From: Saccopteryx bilineata
Taxonomy: Eukaryota; Chordata; Mammalia; Chiroptera; Emballonuridae
NCBI RefSeq assembly: GCF_036850765.1
Contig: NC_089490.1
Location: 279,138,482-279,202,481 of the forward strand
Direction of reading: 5' to 3'
DNA length: 64,000 nucleotides
The position numbers and the translations under genes are program-made. Of the stretch, positions 31,335 through 45,016 are shown piece after piece (position 1 is the stretch's first letter; each line of letters opens with the position of its first letter). The notes under the pieces were generated by a model, which did not search any database, was not told the origin of the DNA, and saw only the letters and a program-made list of their open reading frames with translations.

Positions 31335-33360
31335 CAAGGTTGCTGTTAAGAACTGGAAGCCCGGTGGAGTGTATGCCTCTCTCCTAAGTTTTGGTTATCT
31401 ATAGGAAACTGCTTTTTGGTGAACGTAGAGTACACTTAGTATGAGCAGATCTGTGCATTCTACAGTGACAATGGGAAAAGCATGGCGGAGGAGGATGACT
31501 TTTCAAAGGTAGGTGAAACACAGATGAAATGTATCATTTCACAGATGACTGACTCTAACCATGTGTCTGCATGTTTTTAATTCAATGCAAATTTAAGTTA
31601 ATTTTCTACTTGCATTAAAAATCTCATTTATTACCAAAAACAAATGTTCTCTTAGTTTCAGAAAAAGCTAAATAAAGATCTGGGATATGTACTTTACTTT
31701 GTCTCTGCTCCTGGGTCTTCAGCAAGATATTAATAAACAACAGCTGACAAATGGTGAGAGAATTCTGCCTCATTATGTGGGGAGGCTGGCACAGCAGAAA
31801 GTGCGGCAGGAACAGGTAGCATCAGGCAGCCATGAACATCCCTGAACCGCACTTTCTTCAATGATTCCTTTGTTTATTTCATAGGGTTATGGTAAGATTC
31901 AAATAATATATCGGGTGTGAAAGTACTTTACAAACTGCAACCTGCTATTCAAATGTCAAGGATTATTATTTAGCAACTCCAGGTATACCTGATTTATTCA
32001 GATACCCCACTAACTTACTCACATGTGACTGACACAAGTTTATAAAAGAGCCTTTTAAAGGAATGACATGTTCAGTGCAGGTATACAGAAGGAACAAATT
32101 CAATTTGAAGACAAAGAAGAGACTGGTAATTAGAAAGTAAAAAGTTGCAAGAATGAGCAATCAGAAGCTCCTGAATTACTCCGCATAGGGTGTCAGGAAA
32201 CTGAATGTTGTGAAGTCTCTTTGTTGATATTTCAGTGAGACAAAGAAGACGAGTATTGGTTGTAGGGTCAGGATTGTCTTTTCCCTCCCTGATGCTCAGA
32301 TAGACTATTGTTTTCCCTTCCCTTTGAACTTGGTCGCTTAATACTCCCCTAAACTCACTACTTTAGCTTGCTCACTCACGACTTGTTCTTGAAACACCTA
32401 CACAAACCTTTAACAACCAAAGTGCTTGCAGAAAAAAGGACCCGATAAGAGGAGAGAAAACATAGGATTAATGTAAATGAAGAGCTGAAACCAACACACA
32501 GAAAATGACCAGAGCCATATGTGTGGTTTGTTCACAGACCTTTCACATCTCTTTTTCTATTGAGTCACTATCTGTCTATATGGCCCGAGAGATTGAGTAT
32601 CTGTCCTTATATCTTGTTCTCTTTAACTAGAGAGATCCCGAGTCCACAAAGAGAGCATAGGAAAAGTATATATTTATATACCCAATCCAAACTGTGAAGC
32701 TGTAATTTAAGCGTGTTTCACCCTTTCTTTAACTAAAGGGAGGATAAAAGAAAAGCAGGACAGACTGAACAATAAATATGTGAGTACCTGCGTCACAACA
32801 CAGAGCATATTTTGATACATTTTATAGGCCTCAAGCTATGAAATGGCAAAGGGATTTTGTTTTTTATTTCGCTGACTTTAATTAGGATCAAAAGTTTGAC
32901 AATTTATTGCTGTTATCAGTATTACTTTTTAAAGCCAGCATTCTTAACAGTGAAGTACCCCTAAACTCACCCAGCTCAACTTCATAAGAGAAGATACAAG
33001 CATATATTTTTGTGACAGTTTCTAGTAACAAGTCAACACTGTGGCCCTAATATGATAATAGTGGGACAATAACATATAAAATATTCTTCAGCTCTTTCAG
33101 AAATTCATAAAACACTTGAAAGTGAGCAAAATGTTTCGACTATGGAGGATGTGAAATATGGCTCAAAGGGATGCATTTTAGCATAAATTGGTGGCTTTAA
33201 ATGGGTAGACCAGAAGTTTCTGCTTATGTATCTTACTTACCTGCTTGTTATTTTAATGAGTATTCTTACCATTTATTTGGATTTCTGATTTTTTCCCGAA
33301 TCTTTAGTTCATATTTTTAAAGCAAAGCCACTCTAGTCTTCCTACTCATTCTTTTTCCCC
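31335..33360. other. unassigned sequence with one MIR-like stretch
   Basis: A MIR-like stretch at about 31880-31960 ('catagggttatggtaagatt') is on the plus strand. The rest shows no gene or repeat that I can name. Confidence 0.4.
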
Positions 33361-34730
33361 TGTATTCTAAGTCTTAGAGGTGACAGGTGTCTTGCCAGTG
33401 GCACCCAGAACCCTACAAAATTTGGGAACACATTTGAAAGGAACTTTTCTTGCCAGGAAGATACCTACCTTGTCTTCTAGGCAACTACTTGGGATCCCAA
33501 ACCACTCATCCAGAATAGGCATCAAAGAGCATGTTTGGGTCTGAGAAGTTATCATTACACTGTTTGAAAAACCCCTGCCAAATTGTCCACCCAGCTAATG
33601 GGGCCCAAGGAATTTATAGCTTTAGTCTTTTAGTTTCAATTCAGTCCTTGACTGATCTTTTGCTTGGGGAGAATGCTAAGGGAGTCAATCAGTCATTGGC
33701 TGGCTTTTGTTCTCTCTGTTTTTGAAATCCTCTGGCTTTTTAAAATTTTTTTAAATCTCCTGTATGTTTTCTGTTTTCCCCTGGGAGTTCATTTTGTTCT
33801 GTTTACACATGCAGGCTTTTCGGATGCATGGACTTCATCCATGACCACTTAGGACCCATCATGTTTTGCAAACTGGGTCATTGAGCATACTCACCTACCG
33901 TGACTGTATTATGCTATGTCACCAACACTGACCATTCTTGCCGATCCAGGAGGGGGTGTAATTCCGAACGGCATCAGATGGGGCACAGATAATATCATAA
34001 GAGGGAAATTCAGAGCGTAGAATTTCTTCAGGTCATGTGAAAAATAATTCAGCTTTATCATGTTTTATTTCCATACGTTGTGATAATAGAGCTGTCATAG
34101 TGCAAAGAGAGATTCACAGGCATCTTCTGCATAATAAATAATCTGACTATTGGAAAAGATATCAGGCCACTGAAATTAGGGTGAGTCTATGTACTTATGT
34201 TTGTAGATGCCCCCTGGAATCAGAGATGCCGGGAAAATTACACTCGTTTTACAACTATTGTATTACCTTAGTGTTAATACACTGTTTTCTTGGTGATACC
34301 ACTTGAGCTGTACTGGTCTTTCTTACTCTCAATAGGTGTCTGTCTTTAAGGCCATTTCTTGAATAAGAGAGAGAGAGAAAAAAACCCCAAAACCAAAGAG
34401 AGGTCCGAGCTTCTCCTTGAACCTGCACTGAAGGAGGCCTGCTTTTCTTTGTGGTGGGCATATCTTTAGACTCAACCACAGAGACAACCCTAAACACTCT
34501 AAAACTGTCCTTTTGTGTTACTTACCCATTCCGTTCTAGATAATGATTCGTTAGACTTGTTTTAATATTATTTTAGTCATTCCCTGTCTTCATAGGTTGC
34601 ATCTGGTTACACTGGGCTGGTGGTGAGTGGTACTGAATCAGTCCTTACTCAAAACTCTTAGCCATAGGTAGGCTTTGACTCTCATCTGGCTTTAGGGCTA
34701 ATGCTCTTTTTTATTTGTTCAAGTTCCTCG
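33361..34730. other. unassigned intergenic sequence
   Basis: No gene or repeat recognised. A short GA-rich run lies near 34365-34380. Confidence 0.4.
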
Positions 34731-34734
34731 GGTG

Positions 34735-35065
34735 CTGTTAGTTAGGCTGGGTAAGGCTAGGCTGCAGTAACAAAGTAACCCCTGTGGTCTCAGTGCCCGA
34801 ACAACATCAAGGTTTGCTTCTTGCTCTGATCAAGGCCAGTGGGAGTCAAGTGACTCTCCAGGGAAGCTATCTTCTGGATCCTCGGTGACCCAGCCGCTTC
34901 CATCTTGCAGCTTTGCCACCTCAACATGTGGCCTCTTAGACCGTTGCATCAGGAGAGGAGCTAGAGGGTGGTCACTCGGCTCTCACATATGTCCTGGAAG
35001 CAGGATTTCTGCCCATAGACCAGATCCCGGCCCAAGCCCCCCTCTGTGAGACACACGGGTGTCCA
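34735..35065 (-). repeat. probable old LTR or MER-type repeat
   Basis: 'Ggctgcagtaacaaagtaac' followed by 'aacatcaaggtttgcttctt' is typical of a reverse-oriented ancient LTR-like repeat ('...taacaaa...ccc...ctcagtg...aacaaagg...'). The family is not assigned. Confidence 0.45.
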
Positions 35066-35374
35066 GTGAGTCTCGAGGGTGTCCGCCCCAGGTTCCATTT
35101 ACATTTTGCCGTGATCTGCTTTAACTCTACGTTTATATTTTCCTCAGTGAGCTAAACTCCTTTTTCTTCTCCCGCTCCTTTCACCTCCCCCTTGTTTGCC
35201 ATGCCCTCATCTCTCTTTCTCAGAGGACCAGATGCCGTTACAGCTCCCTGTTCACAAAGCAGTCTCTACTTTTACACAGATAGGAGGCGCGTTTGGTTAA
35301 GTTCACATTGTTTGAGCAACCCCACCAGGTGGGTCTAGATAAGCTGCATCACCTCTTTAACACCTGTTACCTAA
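35066..35374. other. unassigned intergenic sequence
   Basis: No feature recognised. Confidence 0.4.
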
Positions 35375-35545
35375 AACCAAGGTTCTGCACTTGAATTTGC
35401 ATCAGAATCACCCAGAGGCCTTCTTCAAACTCAGAATTCTGATTCAGAGGTTTGAGGTGGGGCTGGATAATGTATTTTTACAATAAACTCCCAGATGATG
35501 TTGATTCTGCAGGTCTGAGATCACAGTTTAAGAACCACTGACTTA
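35375..35545 (+). mobile_element. MER5-type non-autonomous hAT relic
   Basis: 'Gcatcagaatcacccagagg', 'attctgattcagaggtttga' and 'agtttaagaaccactgac' follow MER5A order. The right terminal repeat 'aagaaccactg' is visible; the left end is worn. It is a mammal-wide Charlie derivative, much older than the other hAT elements here. Confidence 0.85.
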
Positions 35546-37459
35546 AAGTTAAACCTGAATTTGAGAAACAGGTTGTTTCCATGAAGCTGGACTAATTATT
35601 TTTAGAAACCCTTACTTTCTGCATAGTAACTCAGCTGGGGCAGTGTGCTGAGAGAGAAAGTGACATTATACTTTGGTAGGAAATGTGAGATTGGAGCTAT
35701 TTATTGCTCAGTCCTTGGTGGAATATGGTTTTTTTTGTTCCTCTTTTCTCTCCTTACCTCTTTTTCTTTGTCCCAAATTTGGCAAACCTTCTGTTTGATA
35801 AGTGTCTTCAGTGTGACTGTCTTTTAGCTCTCTGATGACAGTGTTGAATCAAGAGCAAGAGGTTGTCAGACTGGAGCCACAGGAGTGGCGTCTGGCGTCT
35901 GGTGGGGCTGGAAGAACGCTTATGCACGTGGTGTGATGTGATGTTCTCAGGCTTCCTGAGGAATCTTTAGTAAATCTGTGTTCACTAAGGCCTCATGCAG
36001 TCCTTTTTTTTAGAAATGTAAACACTGAATCCAGCTGCCGATCAGCACCCAATGACCTTGAGGGACAGCGGACACATAGTTTCATGGACACATCTCCAGT
36101 CTCAAGAGCCCACTTGGACCAACAGTGTCGGGTCAGCAATTCTGGCACCATGGGAGATTCTGTATATCTTAGTGGGTTATCGTTCTCATAAAATATTCCC
36201 TTTGTTTCTTTTCTATTTGTTCACATTTATGTTCATTTAACAAACATTTCTTGAGGTTTTGCTGTGCATTAGGTATTGAAGGAATGTAGATAGCTACCAC
36301 TTGTATTTTTTTAGAGTTGCATATATAACCTTTTGGATACAACAGGGGCTCTGATCTCAAATAAATTATGGTGACATAATAAAAATGGCTTGTATAACTG
36401 AAGTTAGGAGTGTGAGTAAATACAAGTATTGAGAGCTGTGTCGACCTTACAAGGAGAGCAAGTTTGCAAATGAACAGAAGATAGTGCTTTAAAATGGCAA
36501 AGCGATTAGACCCAATACCCCACGTTATCGAAGGGATTCCAAATGAGTGGCTGTGTGTTTTTTAATAGATCAAGAAAAGATATTCTATTCAGAAAAATGA
36601 GAAATTAAAATGACTGACAGCTTTGCATGCCTATTTTTGTCTTTTCTTAAATTTGCTTTGGTATGAAGACGACAGTGATGCTGACAGCCCACGGAAGTGA
36701 TGGGTGCGTGGGGTCACAGGTCTTCCTTGGGGCTGCCAGGAAAGCTTCTGTTTGCAGTACCTGCATGGCCTGCAGAAAAACAAGTCTATAATTTTGCATC
36801 TCAAAATAGTGTTCAGTTCCAAGTAAGTAAAAAAAAAAAAAAGTAAACATCTCTCTCTTCTGAAAACACTGGTTTTGACAAACTCTTTTTCTGTTTTGTT
36901 GTTTAGATGTGCATAAAGTTTCATAAAGTTTCTTGGTATTAGCTCTTAAACCTCTCAGGAAAAATAAGTTGATGTTGCAATGGGGATGGCATAGTAAAAA
37001 TATCTACTTAGTGGTACTTAAAATACAAACACTATTTTTTGGCAATATAAATGAGACAGAACATACCATGGCAATATATCATGATGCTATTTTTGTGTAA
37101 CTCTGATGATGCTATATTTCAATTTAGAATTCTGAGCAAGCTGCTGGTCACAGGCTCCCAGACAGAACCCAGTGAAATGGATGTGTCATGGAGGGATCTG
37201 GAATTGCTTGGCTGCTGGTAGTCCAGGAAAACTTTTCATCACAACCAGCTCTGGCAATTTGTTGAGTATGTTGAATATAAAAAAGGAAGAACAAATCCAC
37301 TCCTCCGCAGAGTAGAGCATGCTCATATTTACAGTGTAGAAGAAATGTCATTTATGCTTCTCTATTGACCTTTAGAATTTTTCCAGCTCCAGTATAGCAG
37401 CGAGGCGAATAATTGGTTTGAGCGAATCATAAAGGCAATCAGCCACAGGTTTGCTTTGC
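35546..37459. other. unassigned sequence with possible L2 scrap
   Basis: 'Catttcttgaggttttgctg' at about 36245-36270 may be an L2 end. Otherwise no gene, RNA or repeat was recognised. Confidence 0.35.
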
Positions 37460-38166
37460 TAAGTTGTCCCTTCTGTCACATATCTGTGTAGTTACACATC
37501 AGTGCAAACAGACAGTACCAGGTTCCTTGTTAACATCTGTTAATACTGGCAACATAGTCAATACACAGCAAGAGCCAACGATGTACTACACACCATCCTG
37601 TGGTCACTGCGACGTCCACGAAGGCCACAGCCCCTGCCTTCACAGAATCTACAGGACAATCCCACTTATCTTAGCTATAGTAGATAATTAAACAACTTCA
37701 TTTTTTGCAATGAGTTTAATGATAGGGGAGAGTGGACACACACACAATGAGCACTTAGGGGAGTGTGTAAACACCAGGTTGTAGAGATCCCATGACACTC
37801 ACCTACTCACCTTTGGAGTGGCCAAGTGGGGCATGGAGTGACCAGTGGACAGGCTCTGATTTCTCTGACCAGAGAAACCTCTGGTGGACTCTCAATCCAT
37901 TAATTACTTAGTGCCATTCAAGTATGATTATTTGTCTGGGTGTCTGACATGTTGTTAGAAGGCATCATGGTGGAGGGTGGAACCATGGAGCAGGTGATGG
38001 TTAATCCAAGGCTTCATGTTCAAGAGAAAGAATTCCAGGTTGTGGCTACAGCATAAGAAAAGGATTAGAGACAGGACTACCATGAGGTCTAGGGCAACAG
38101 TCAGTGTTTGATACAGCTGGAGGGTAGGGTCCGAGGGGAGGATGGGAAGGTGTGAGCAAGGGGATC
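37460..38166. other. unassigned sequence, possibly L2-derived
   Basis: 'Gatgtactacacaccatcctgt' and 'cagcccctgccttcacagaatc' (37580-37650) are reminiscent of L2. The rest was not identified. Confidence 0.35.
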
Positions 38167-38181
38167 AAGAACCATGTAAGG

Positions 38182-38395
38182 GCCTGACTTGTGGTGGCAC
38201 AGTGGATAAAGCGTCGACCTGGAAATGCTGAGGTCACCGGTTCGAAACCCTGGGCTTGCCTGGTCAAGGCACATATGGGAGTTGATGCTTCCAGCTCCTC
38301 CCCACCTTCTCTCTCTGTCTCTCTCTCTCCCTTCTCTCTCCTCTCTAAAATGAATAAATAAAATAAAAATAAAATAAATAAATAGAAAAAAAAAA
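38182..38395 (+). repeat. tRNA-derived SINE ('gcctgacctgtggtgg' group)
   Basis: The head 'gcctgacttgtggtggcaca' contains an A-box-like 'gtggcacagtgg' and a B-box 'ggttcgaaacc'. It continues with 'aaggcacatatgggagttga', a CT-rich stretch and an A-rich tail. A perfect 15-bp duplication, AAGAACCATGTAAGG, flanks it at 38167-38181 and 38396-38410, so it is young. Confidence 0.96.
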
Positions 38396-38410
38396 AAGAA
38401 CCATGTAAGG

Positions 38411-41400
38411 TAATTCAACTTCCTCCTAAAGTTGGGCAGAGCTGTTGAAGGACTATGCATGGGGTGGCCCTGCAGTCTGATGTGTTAGAGGGAGGACGTG
38501 GAGGGTAGGAACAGGCTAGCACGTGAGCTGAGTGAGCCATGTGGGAGAATTTGTAAGGGTGCCGGGGAGATGTGATAAAGGCCTCAACCAAAGCACAAAC
38601 AGTTGTGAGATTACAAAAAAAAAAATCTTTAGCAAATTGCACAGTGAACTATCAAAGCTGACTTTAAAATATGTCAGAAAAGATTGCCTGTATGAATTGA
38701 AGACAAGATCTGTGACTACCAATTAGGGGAATTGAATGTATTATTGAGTCTTTAATTTCAGGCCACAAAGAAATCATGACATGAAGTAGTCTAAATGTAA
38801 AGAAACCCTCTTTGTTTCTCTCTATTTTTTTTTAACCGAGTGGAATTGGTTCATCACAGAAGAATGCTTCACCAGAACTACTTAGAAGTGTCTTACATAG
38901 ACATCACCAGAGGTGGTGGGGACCATAAAACTAAGAGACAGGAAGAGGTGACCTGCCTGTTGTTTCTGTCTTTGGAGACTTTATTCTTGACAGTTAATCT
39001 TACATCTTGTGGTTTCTTCATCAGCCATCCGCCTCCATGCTGTTTCCCTTCACTCTTTGGTGATGTGATCCCAGTGCGGCAGACTGGAGTTTACGAATCC
39101 TCACTAAGGCTGTGGGTGCTGCTGATGTCCAGATGTATGTAATGGTTTTACATTAAGGCTATTCTGGAACTTTTATATTTTGGAACCTAAGGCTGGGGCT
39201 GTAGTCTCTCTTTCTGAGCCATGTTGTAGTAAAAATTTGCTGAGTCTTAATGAATGTCTCAAGTACACAATAATGAATGTCCCTTGTGTGGTAGCTATTA
39301 GAGTTTTCATGACCAATTATGAAGCAGACACCAGAGACGGCTACATAAAAGGGATGGTTGGCTTTGACTTTGATAGGAGATACACTGTCCTAACTCTGAG
39401 AGTGCTGGGAGACAGCGGGGCACGTCTTCTTCTGAAGGTCTAAATTACATGGGGTCCATCCCTGCATGCACAGAGATGAAAACAGGTCTTCCTTGTAGAA
39501 AAGGGGACAGACCTCATGGCTTCTTAGGTAGTTTCCAGCCCTATTATTCCATTTCTTATGAGTCTTTTATTCAACCTCACACAACAGCCAATAAAATAAG
39601 GTTTCAGAGAATGAGCTTTTGAAATAACAATATTGCTAGAAGCTTTGTGAATAATGAGACTTTTTTTTCCATTTCAAGGGCCAGGAGTAAAGCATTCACC
39701 AACATATCACTTCTAGGTGAAGTCACAGCTCTACAACAGTTGTTACTCTTACTTGAAGGCAGATTTAATTATTGACTAATTAGGGGGTGGGACTGGAGAC
39801 CTGTCATTTTCATTATTCTCCTGGCACATATTGTTCATTATTTTTTGGCTTTTAGCATAGTGATAAAGTGTACTTTAGTACGGTTTATAAAAGGTGGGAG
39901 GTAGGTCTCCTACCCTTGTTGCCTCCTTCCCCTTCGTGGCATGAATTTTTACCTGCATTCAAAGCTTCCCTGGACTATCCCTCAAGGTGGAGTCAGGACT
40001 AGACCACTGTGCTTTGGAAACCTCAGTCCAGTCTTTGCAGGCCCTGCTTACATCACTGATCACCTGGGAGAAGCATGAGCCAGCAGGCTGTTCTCACCCC
40101 TGAGGAGACAGGACTAGATCTGGAATGGTCTTCTTCACCCCCCTCCCCAACTCCTACCTCTGGTTCCACCTGTCCCAAGATGGGCAGAGGAAAGAAGCGA
40201 TGTTCTGCAGCCTAAAGACTGAGGCTTCTCCTCCACTACCCATCAGGAACCCAGGGGTGTTTTGCTTTAAGATCGGGTTGGATGTAGAAAAACTGTCATT
40301 GTGCTTGAACACCTGGGTTCATGAGCAACGTCACCCATATCTATATACTTAGGCATCTGGTATGCTGGTTTGGGGGGTGTGGACCATGGAAGGATAGGCC
40401 TTCTAGGATGCACTGTCCTTCTAGGTTCTGGAAGAGGAAATGGGACAGAAAGGTGTTGTCTTCTTGGATGGGTTGCAATACGGACTCCTGTGTGACTATT
40501 TGTGATAGTTCTGAAGGGGAGACAGAGGAGGTCTTCAGGGAACTCAGGGGCGGGGGAGAGAAGGTTGGAACTCCTTTAACAACTCCCAGGTCACACAGGG
40601 ATTGCATCTTCTCCCAAACCCGGAAGCTTGTGCTGCTTAATTGAATGAGGTATTTTATGAATTAAGAATCCAAGAAAATTTGATACAATATTCAAATGTC
40701 TTTTGAATTGTTTTTCCACATTCACAATAATTTTAATTCAAAGTGAAATTTACTTCAAATATACTAAAACAGAACTGCTCCTGTGAGAAGGTTGACTCAA
40801 ACTGTTACTATTCCTCTCAAGGCAACATCAATACGGAAAAATTCACAACTTACCTCTGCGCCCCACCTCCTAACCTTCCAATTGGTGTCACAAACAGTAA
40901 TGGTGGAGGAAAGGGAATGAAGAGTGGATTATGGGGCAGGTGAGTACAAAAGCAGAGATCAGGAAGTGAGGGAATGGAAGAGAAGGCAGGTCTGCCTGGA
41001 CCGTGGGAGCCTGAAGGAGAAAGTTGTAGGTTGAAGAGTAAGTAAACTGTGCTCTCTTTGGTCTGTCCCAAAAAAGGTCTCAATTTCCATCAAAGGCCCT
41101 TTTCCTGGTCACTCCTCCTATCCAAAGTCATTTCATGGGGTCATGTTCTTTCCTTTCTTTTGCCCTTTTTTTCCCCCTGAGGAGCACATTACTGTCCTAT
41201 GATGGCAGTGGAGGGAGAAGAAGGATCACTGAAGAGCTTTGATTGTTTCATTACAAGTCCACTTCAGGTACTTGGATGTTTCTGTATCAGCACATGTTGC
41301 TTTTCTCACCGGAAGCTATTTTTTAATTAAGTTAAAGTTCTCCACTGTTTCACTGTTGATTTTTATTTTTTTTTAATTGTCCAAGATTTTCCTGTAAGCA

Positions 41401-42325
41401 ACTTCAGAATGTCCTCTTTTCACATTTAAGATGGCAGTAATTAGGCCTAGATGTGCTGAGCCTGTGGGAATCTTACAACCAAAGTGAGCTGAATGACGTT
41501 TTAATGTCTGAACTTATCTATTCTTATGTGTAAGGTTACCAACTGAGAAAAAAAATGGCTCTGACATCTCAGTAGCTATTAAAGTTTGGAAAATGCCCAA
41601 AAGTTTTGTGAGTTTTCCTTTACTAAATGAGAAACAGTTAAACCATCCAACCTGTATCAGTACCCACAGTGCTTTAGGTTTTGTGTTTTTTTTGGTCTCT
41701 TCATACTTCAGGTACATTGAGATATTCTTGGGTAAATGCTTATGTTAGAGGAAATAAAGAGCTCAAAGATGACAATGGTTTGTAAATCAGCAAACAGTAA
41801 AAAAGAAGAAGAAAAAAGGAAATTTTCAATGGTCTATCTAATAGGAGTGCTGTATCTTTAAAAAGAGGTTTGTATTCTCCAGAGAGGCATAGTTGTTTGG
41901 AGAAGACTTCACCTAAGATTTATTTATTACTTCATAGAGTCTTATACAACAATCATTTTATAAACTAGAGATCACTTTTACTGGTGTTACTTCCACATGT
42001 AATTTCTGGTCAACGGTTTAAGTAAAATGGAGAATGAGCCACAAGAAATCAATCGAAGTATTAAATCATCATTTATTTTAGATCTCTACCTTGCTTAAAA
42101 TCTCTCTTATTTTCGGGGTCCAAGGCCTGTCACCTGGCCTGTTTCTCTGTCAAATGTTACTCCTATTACCCAAATCCTACAAACTTTACTTTCAATTTAA
42201 TAAATTTCCTTATCTGTTGGTTCCTTTGATATGTCCAGGTCTTTTCCAAGTGTGAGATAATTTCAGTATTTTTGTGTATCCGGTGCATTAGCTCAATAAC
42301 TTATTTCCTTTAGAAATCACATACA
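38411..42325. other. 3.9 kb of unassigned intergenic sequence
   Basis: No exon, RNA gene or repeat that I can name. Open frames up to 107 codons (40321-40644) show no recognised domain and overlap frames on the other strand. Confidence 0.4.
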
Positions 42326-42329
42326 CATT

Positions 42330-42560
42330 TTCATGTCACCACATTTATTGAGCACCCATTATGTGCCAGACACTGAAACAGGAGCTCAAGACATCAAGAT
42401 GCCCAATATGGACTGCAGGTGGCCTTCTAGGGGGGAATAGCAAAGCAAACATTATGATACAAGATGGGAAAAACATACTAGAGGCATGTGGCAGGTGCTG
42501 TGGGAGGTGAGGAAAGGTGACCAAATCAGATCACGCATTTGAGAACCCTTCCTACAGGCA
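42330..42560 (-). repeat. L2 3' end relic
   Basis: 'Catttattgagcacccattatgtgccagacactg' split over 42340-42375 is the reverse complement of the L2 3' end, and 'gcaggtgctgtgggaggtga' follows in the expected order. Confidence 0.7.
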
Positions 42561-42798
42561 ACAGTATAAGTTCTGAGCCTTGATGGATGTGTGGTAGTTA
42601 AATGATGGCAATGTGAATTTCAGACATAAAGGAGAGAAGGTCAGGAAGATTTTGGGTAATGGCCAACCGTTTGGGATGGATGGAAGGGCAGGATGGTAGA
42701 GGCAACTTGTGATTGTAAAGGGGGTCTTGAGATTCAAATTGCATGCTGAAAGTTCTCAGATAGGAATTGAAGCAGGGCAGCAATATGAGTGGATTTAT

Positions 42799-43208
42799 TT
42801 TTTATTTTTATTTTTTTTCTTTTTTCTTTTATTTTTTTAAATTTTCTGAAGCTGGAAACGGGGAGAGACAGACTCCCGCATGCGCCCGACCGGGATCCAC
42901 CCGGCACGCCCACCAGGGGCGACGCTCTGCCCACCAGGGGGCGATGCTCTGCCCCTCCGGGGCGTCGCTCAGCCGCGATCAGAGCCACTCCAGCACCTGA
43001 GGCAGAGGCCAAGGAGCCATCCCCAGCGCCCGGGCCATCTTTTCTCCAATGGAGCCTTGGCTGCGGGAGGGGAAGAGAGAGACAGAGAGGAAGGGGGGGG
43101 GGGTGGAGAAGCAAATGGGCGCTTCTCCTATGTGCCCTGGCTGGGAATCGAACCCGGGTCCCCCGCACGCCAGGCCGACGTTCTACCGCTGAGCCAACCA
43201 GCCAGGGC
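42799..43208 (-). repeat. long-form Ves SINE with internal duplication
   Basis: Same family as 2738-3106, with an intact B-box-like 'gggaatcgaacccgg' (reverse complement) and head 'ccaaccagccagggc'. A 21/22-bp unit is duplicated at 42910-42930 and 42931-42952 (both 'ccaccagggg...ctctgc'), absent from the 2738 copy. TGGATTTAT flanks it at 42790-42798 and 43209-43217. Its many open frames are compositional. Confidence 0.93.
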
Positions 43209-43217
43209 TGGATTTAT

Positions 43218-44380
43218 GTTGTAGAAGAGTAGACTGGGCTGAGTGTAGAATATAGGTTGAAGGAGGAGCAATCTAGAGAAAGGCAGGCCAGTGAGGATGC
43301 TAGTTCAGTAATCCAAGTGAGAAGCAGTAAGGGCTAGGTTAAAGCAGAGACAGTGGGCAGATGAGGAAAATGTAGGACTGAGAACTCTCAAGACAATTGA
43401 ATTGGTTACTGATATGGGCAGAGGAGTAAAGAGGATGGGTTTAGAATGGTTCCCACTACTGCATAGGTGATGGAGCCATCCTCTGAGCTGGAGCATGCAG
43501 GGAAGGGGAGGTTTACAGGGGGTTGGAGGGAAGTTAAACTGTGTGTACATGTAAAAGATTCATGGGAGAAATTATTAAAGCAGTCTTATATTTGAGTCTG
43601 GGCCTTCAGGTACAGGCCTTGACTGGAGATATGAACTTGTGCATACTCAGCAAACAGCTGATGGTTGACATAATTGATTTATATAAAGGGGTAACATAGG
43701 GGAAGAAGAGAAGTTTGAGGATAATCAACATTTAGGGAGTGAATGGAGGAAGAAGAATCCAAGGCAGCACCGGAGAGGTGTTGTCCGGGAGATGGAGAGA
43801 GGACATGGATCGTTCCAGAATCTTCCCATCCCAGATGGATCCGTGTGGAGTTGATGTGCCCCTCTCCAATGCTGCCAGCTTCATTTCCTTTTCTCTTCTG
43901 AATTCCTCAAGAGCAATGGAAAGATTTCCTTTCACTGTAGAAGTCCCCAAATTTGGACAACATTCTCTATTATGACAGATTCTGTCTCGCAGTGGCCTAA
44001 TGAATATGTAGCATCAGATGTCACTTGGTCTTTTGGTTCTATGTACTAAAGAAAGGCTACTTCTTCTGAGACCTGAGATATAATTAAAATTACCTACCAC
44101 AGGAACAAAGTTCCAATAGATACAAATTTCTGATGATCACCAATAAAAATATTCTTAAAGAATGGTGCACAGTTGAGAGAAGATTTGAACACATAAAAAC
44201 ACTTGGGCACAGTTAGATGTCTTTCCTTAACATACAACTTTTCTCAATCACTGCTTAACATGGTACTTGTTTTCACACAGGTTTATGAAGAATTTGGCCA
44301 CTCTGATATGGCTTTATTCCTCAGCACTTGTCTTTTATTGAATGACCCTAAGCCGGTTTTTCCAGGTGTCAATTCTCTTG
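43218..44380. other. unassigned sequence, partly old-repeat-like
   Basis: 43230-43700 ('aatccaagtgagaagcagta', 'gtgggcagatgaggaaaatg') has the texture of an ancient repeat, but I cannot assign it. No gene seen. Confidence 0.35.
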
Positions 44381-44399
44381 TCACCTTCCCTTTGCCTTA

Positions 44400-44500
44400 A
44401 TTTTTAGTACATTAGAGGAACTCTGATTACATTACACTGCAAACTTCTTGAGAACAGGCACCATTCTTTTATTTCTTTGTTCTTATTTAACCTTTTCTAT
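44400..44500 (+). repeat. L2 3' end scrap
   Basis: 'Ctgcaaacttcttgagaacagg' matches the 'gactgtgagctccttgagggcagg' region of L2 in loosened form. Confidence 0.5.
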
Positions 44501-44846
44501 GGGAAATGATGAATATATATTGATAAGTTGATTGGTAAGTTGACTGACAACTTATCAGGGAAATGACCAGTTGCCTTCTCAAGATTCCAACTTTCTCTGT
44601 TAGTTGGTTCATTTTTTAGACCCAGCAGAAATAAAGTAACAAAATTATATGCTAAAATAAAACTGATTTATATGAACATTTTAAGAGAGCTCTTTTCATC
44701 AAGAAAAGAGCCTCAACAAATTTTACTAATTGTTATAAGGTTTTCTCTCTCATTGGGTATTTTAAAATACTGTGTAATGTTGACCTTCATCTTTGAAACC
44801 TACTATTTTTGGGTAGAGAACTGACTTTGGAAGCTGTCTTATTTTA

Positions 44847-45016
44847 TTTATTCATTTTTTTTAGAGAGGAGAAAGAGACAGAGACAGAGAAAGGGGGAGG
44901 AGCTGGAAGCATCAACTCCCATATGTGCCTTGACCAGGCAAGCCCAGGGTTTCGAACCGGCGACCTCAGCATTTCTAGGTCAAAGCTTTATCCACTGCAC
45001 CACCACAGGTCAGGCA
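44847..45016 (-). repeat. tRNA-derived SINE, young
   Basis: Reverse complement of the 38182 family: 'tgtgccttgaccaggcaagc', 'ggtttcgaaccggcgacctc' (B-box) and 'ccaccacaggtcaggc' (head). A perfect 18-bp duplication (GGAAGCTGTCTTATTTTA) flanks it at 44829-44846 and 45017-45034. Confidence 0.97.

Noticed and set aside
38101..38460. 119-codon frame on the minus strand
   Set aside because: It spans a tRNA-derived SINE and its CT-rich tail; the same peptide texture appears at the SINEs 44847 and 54248.
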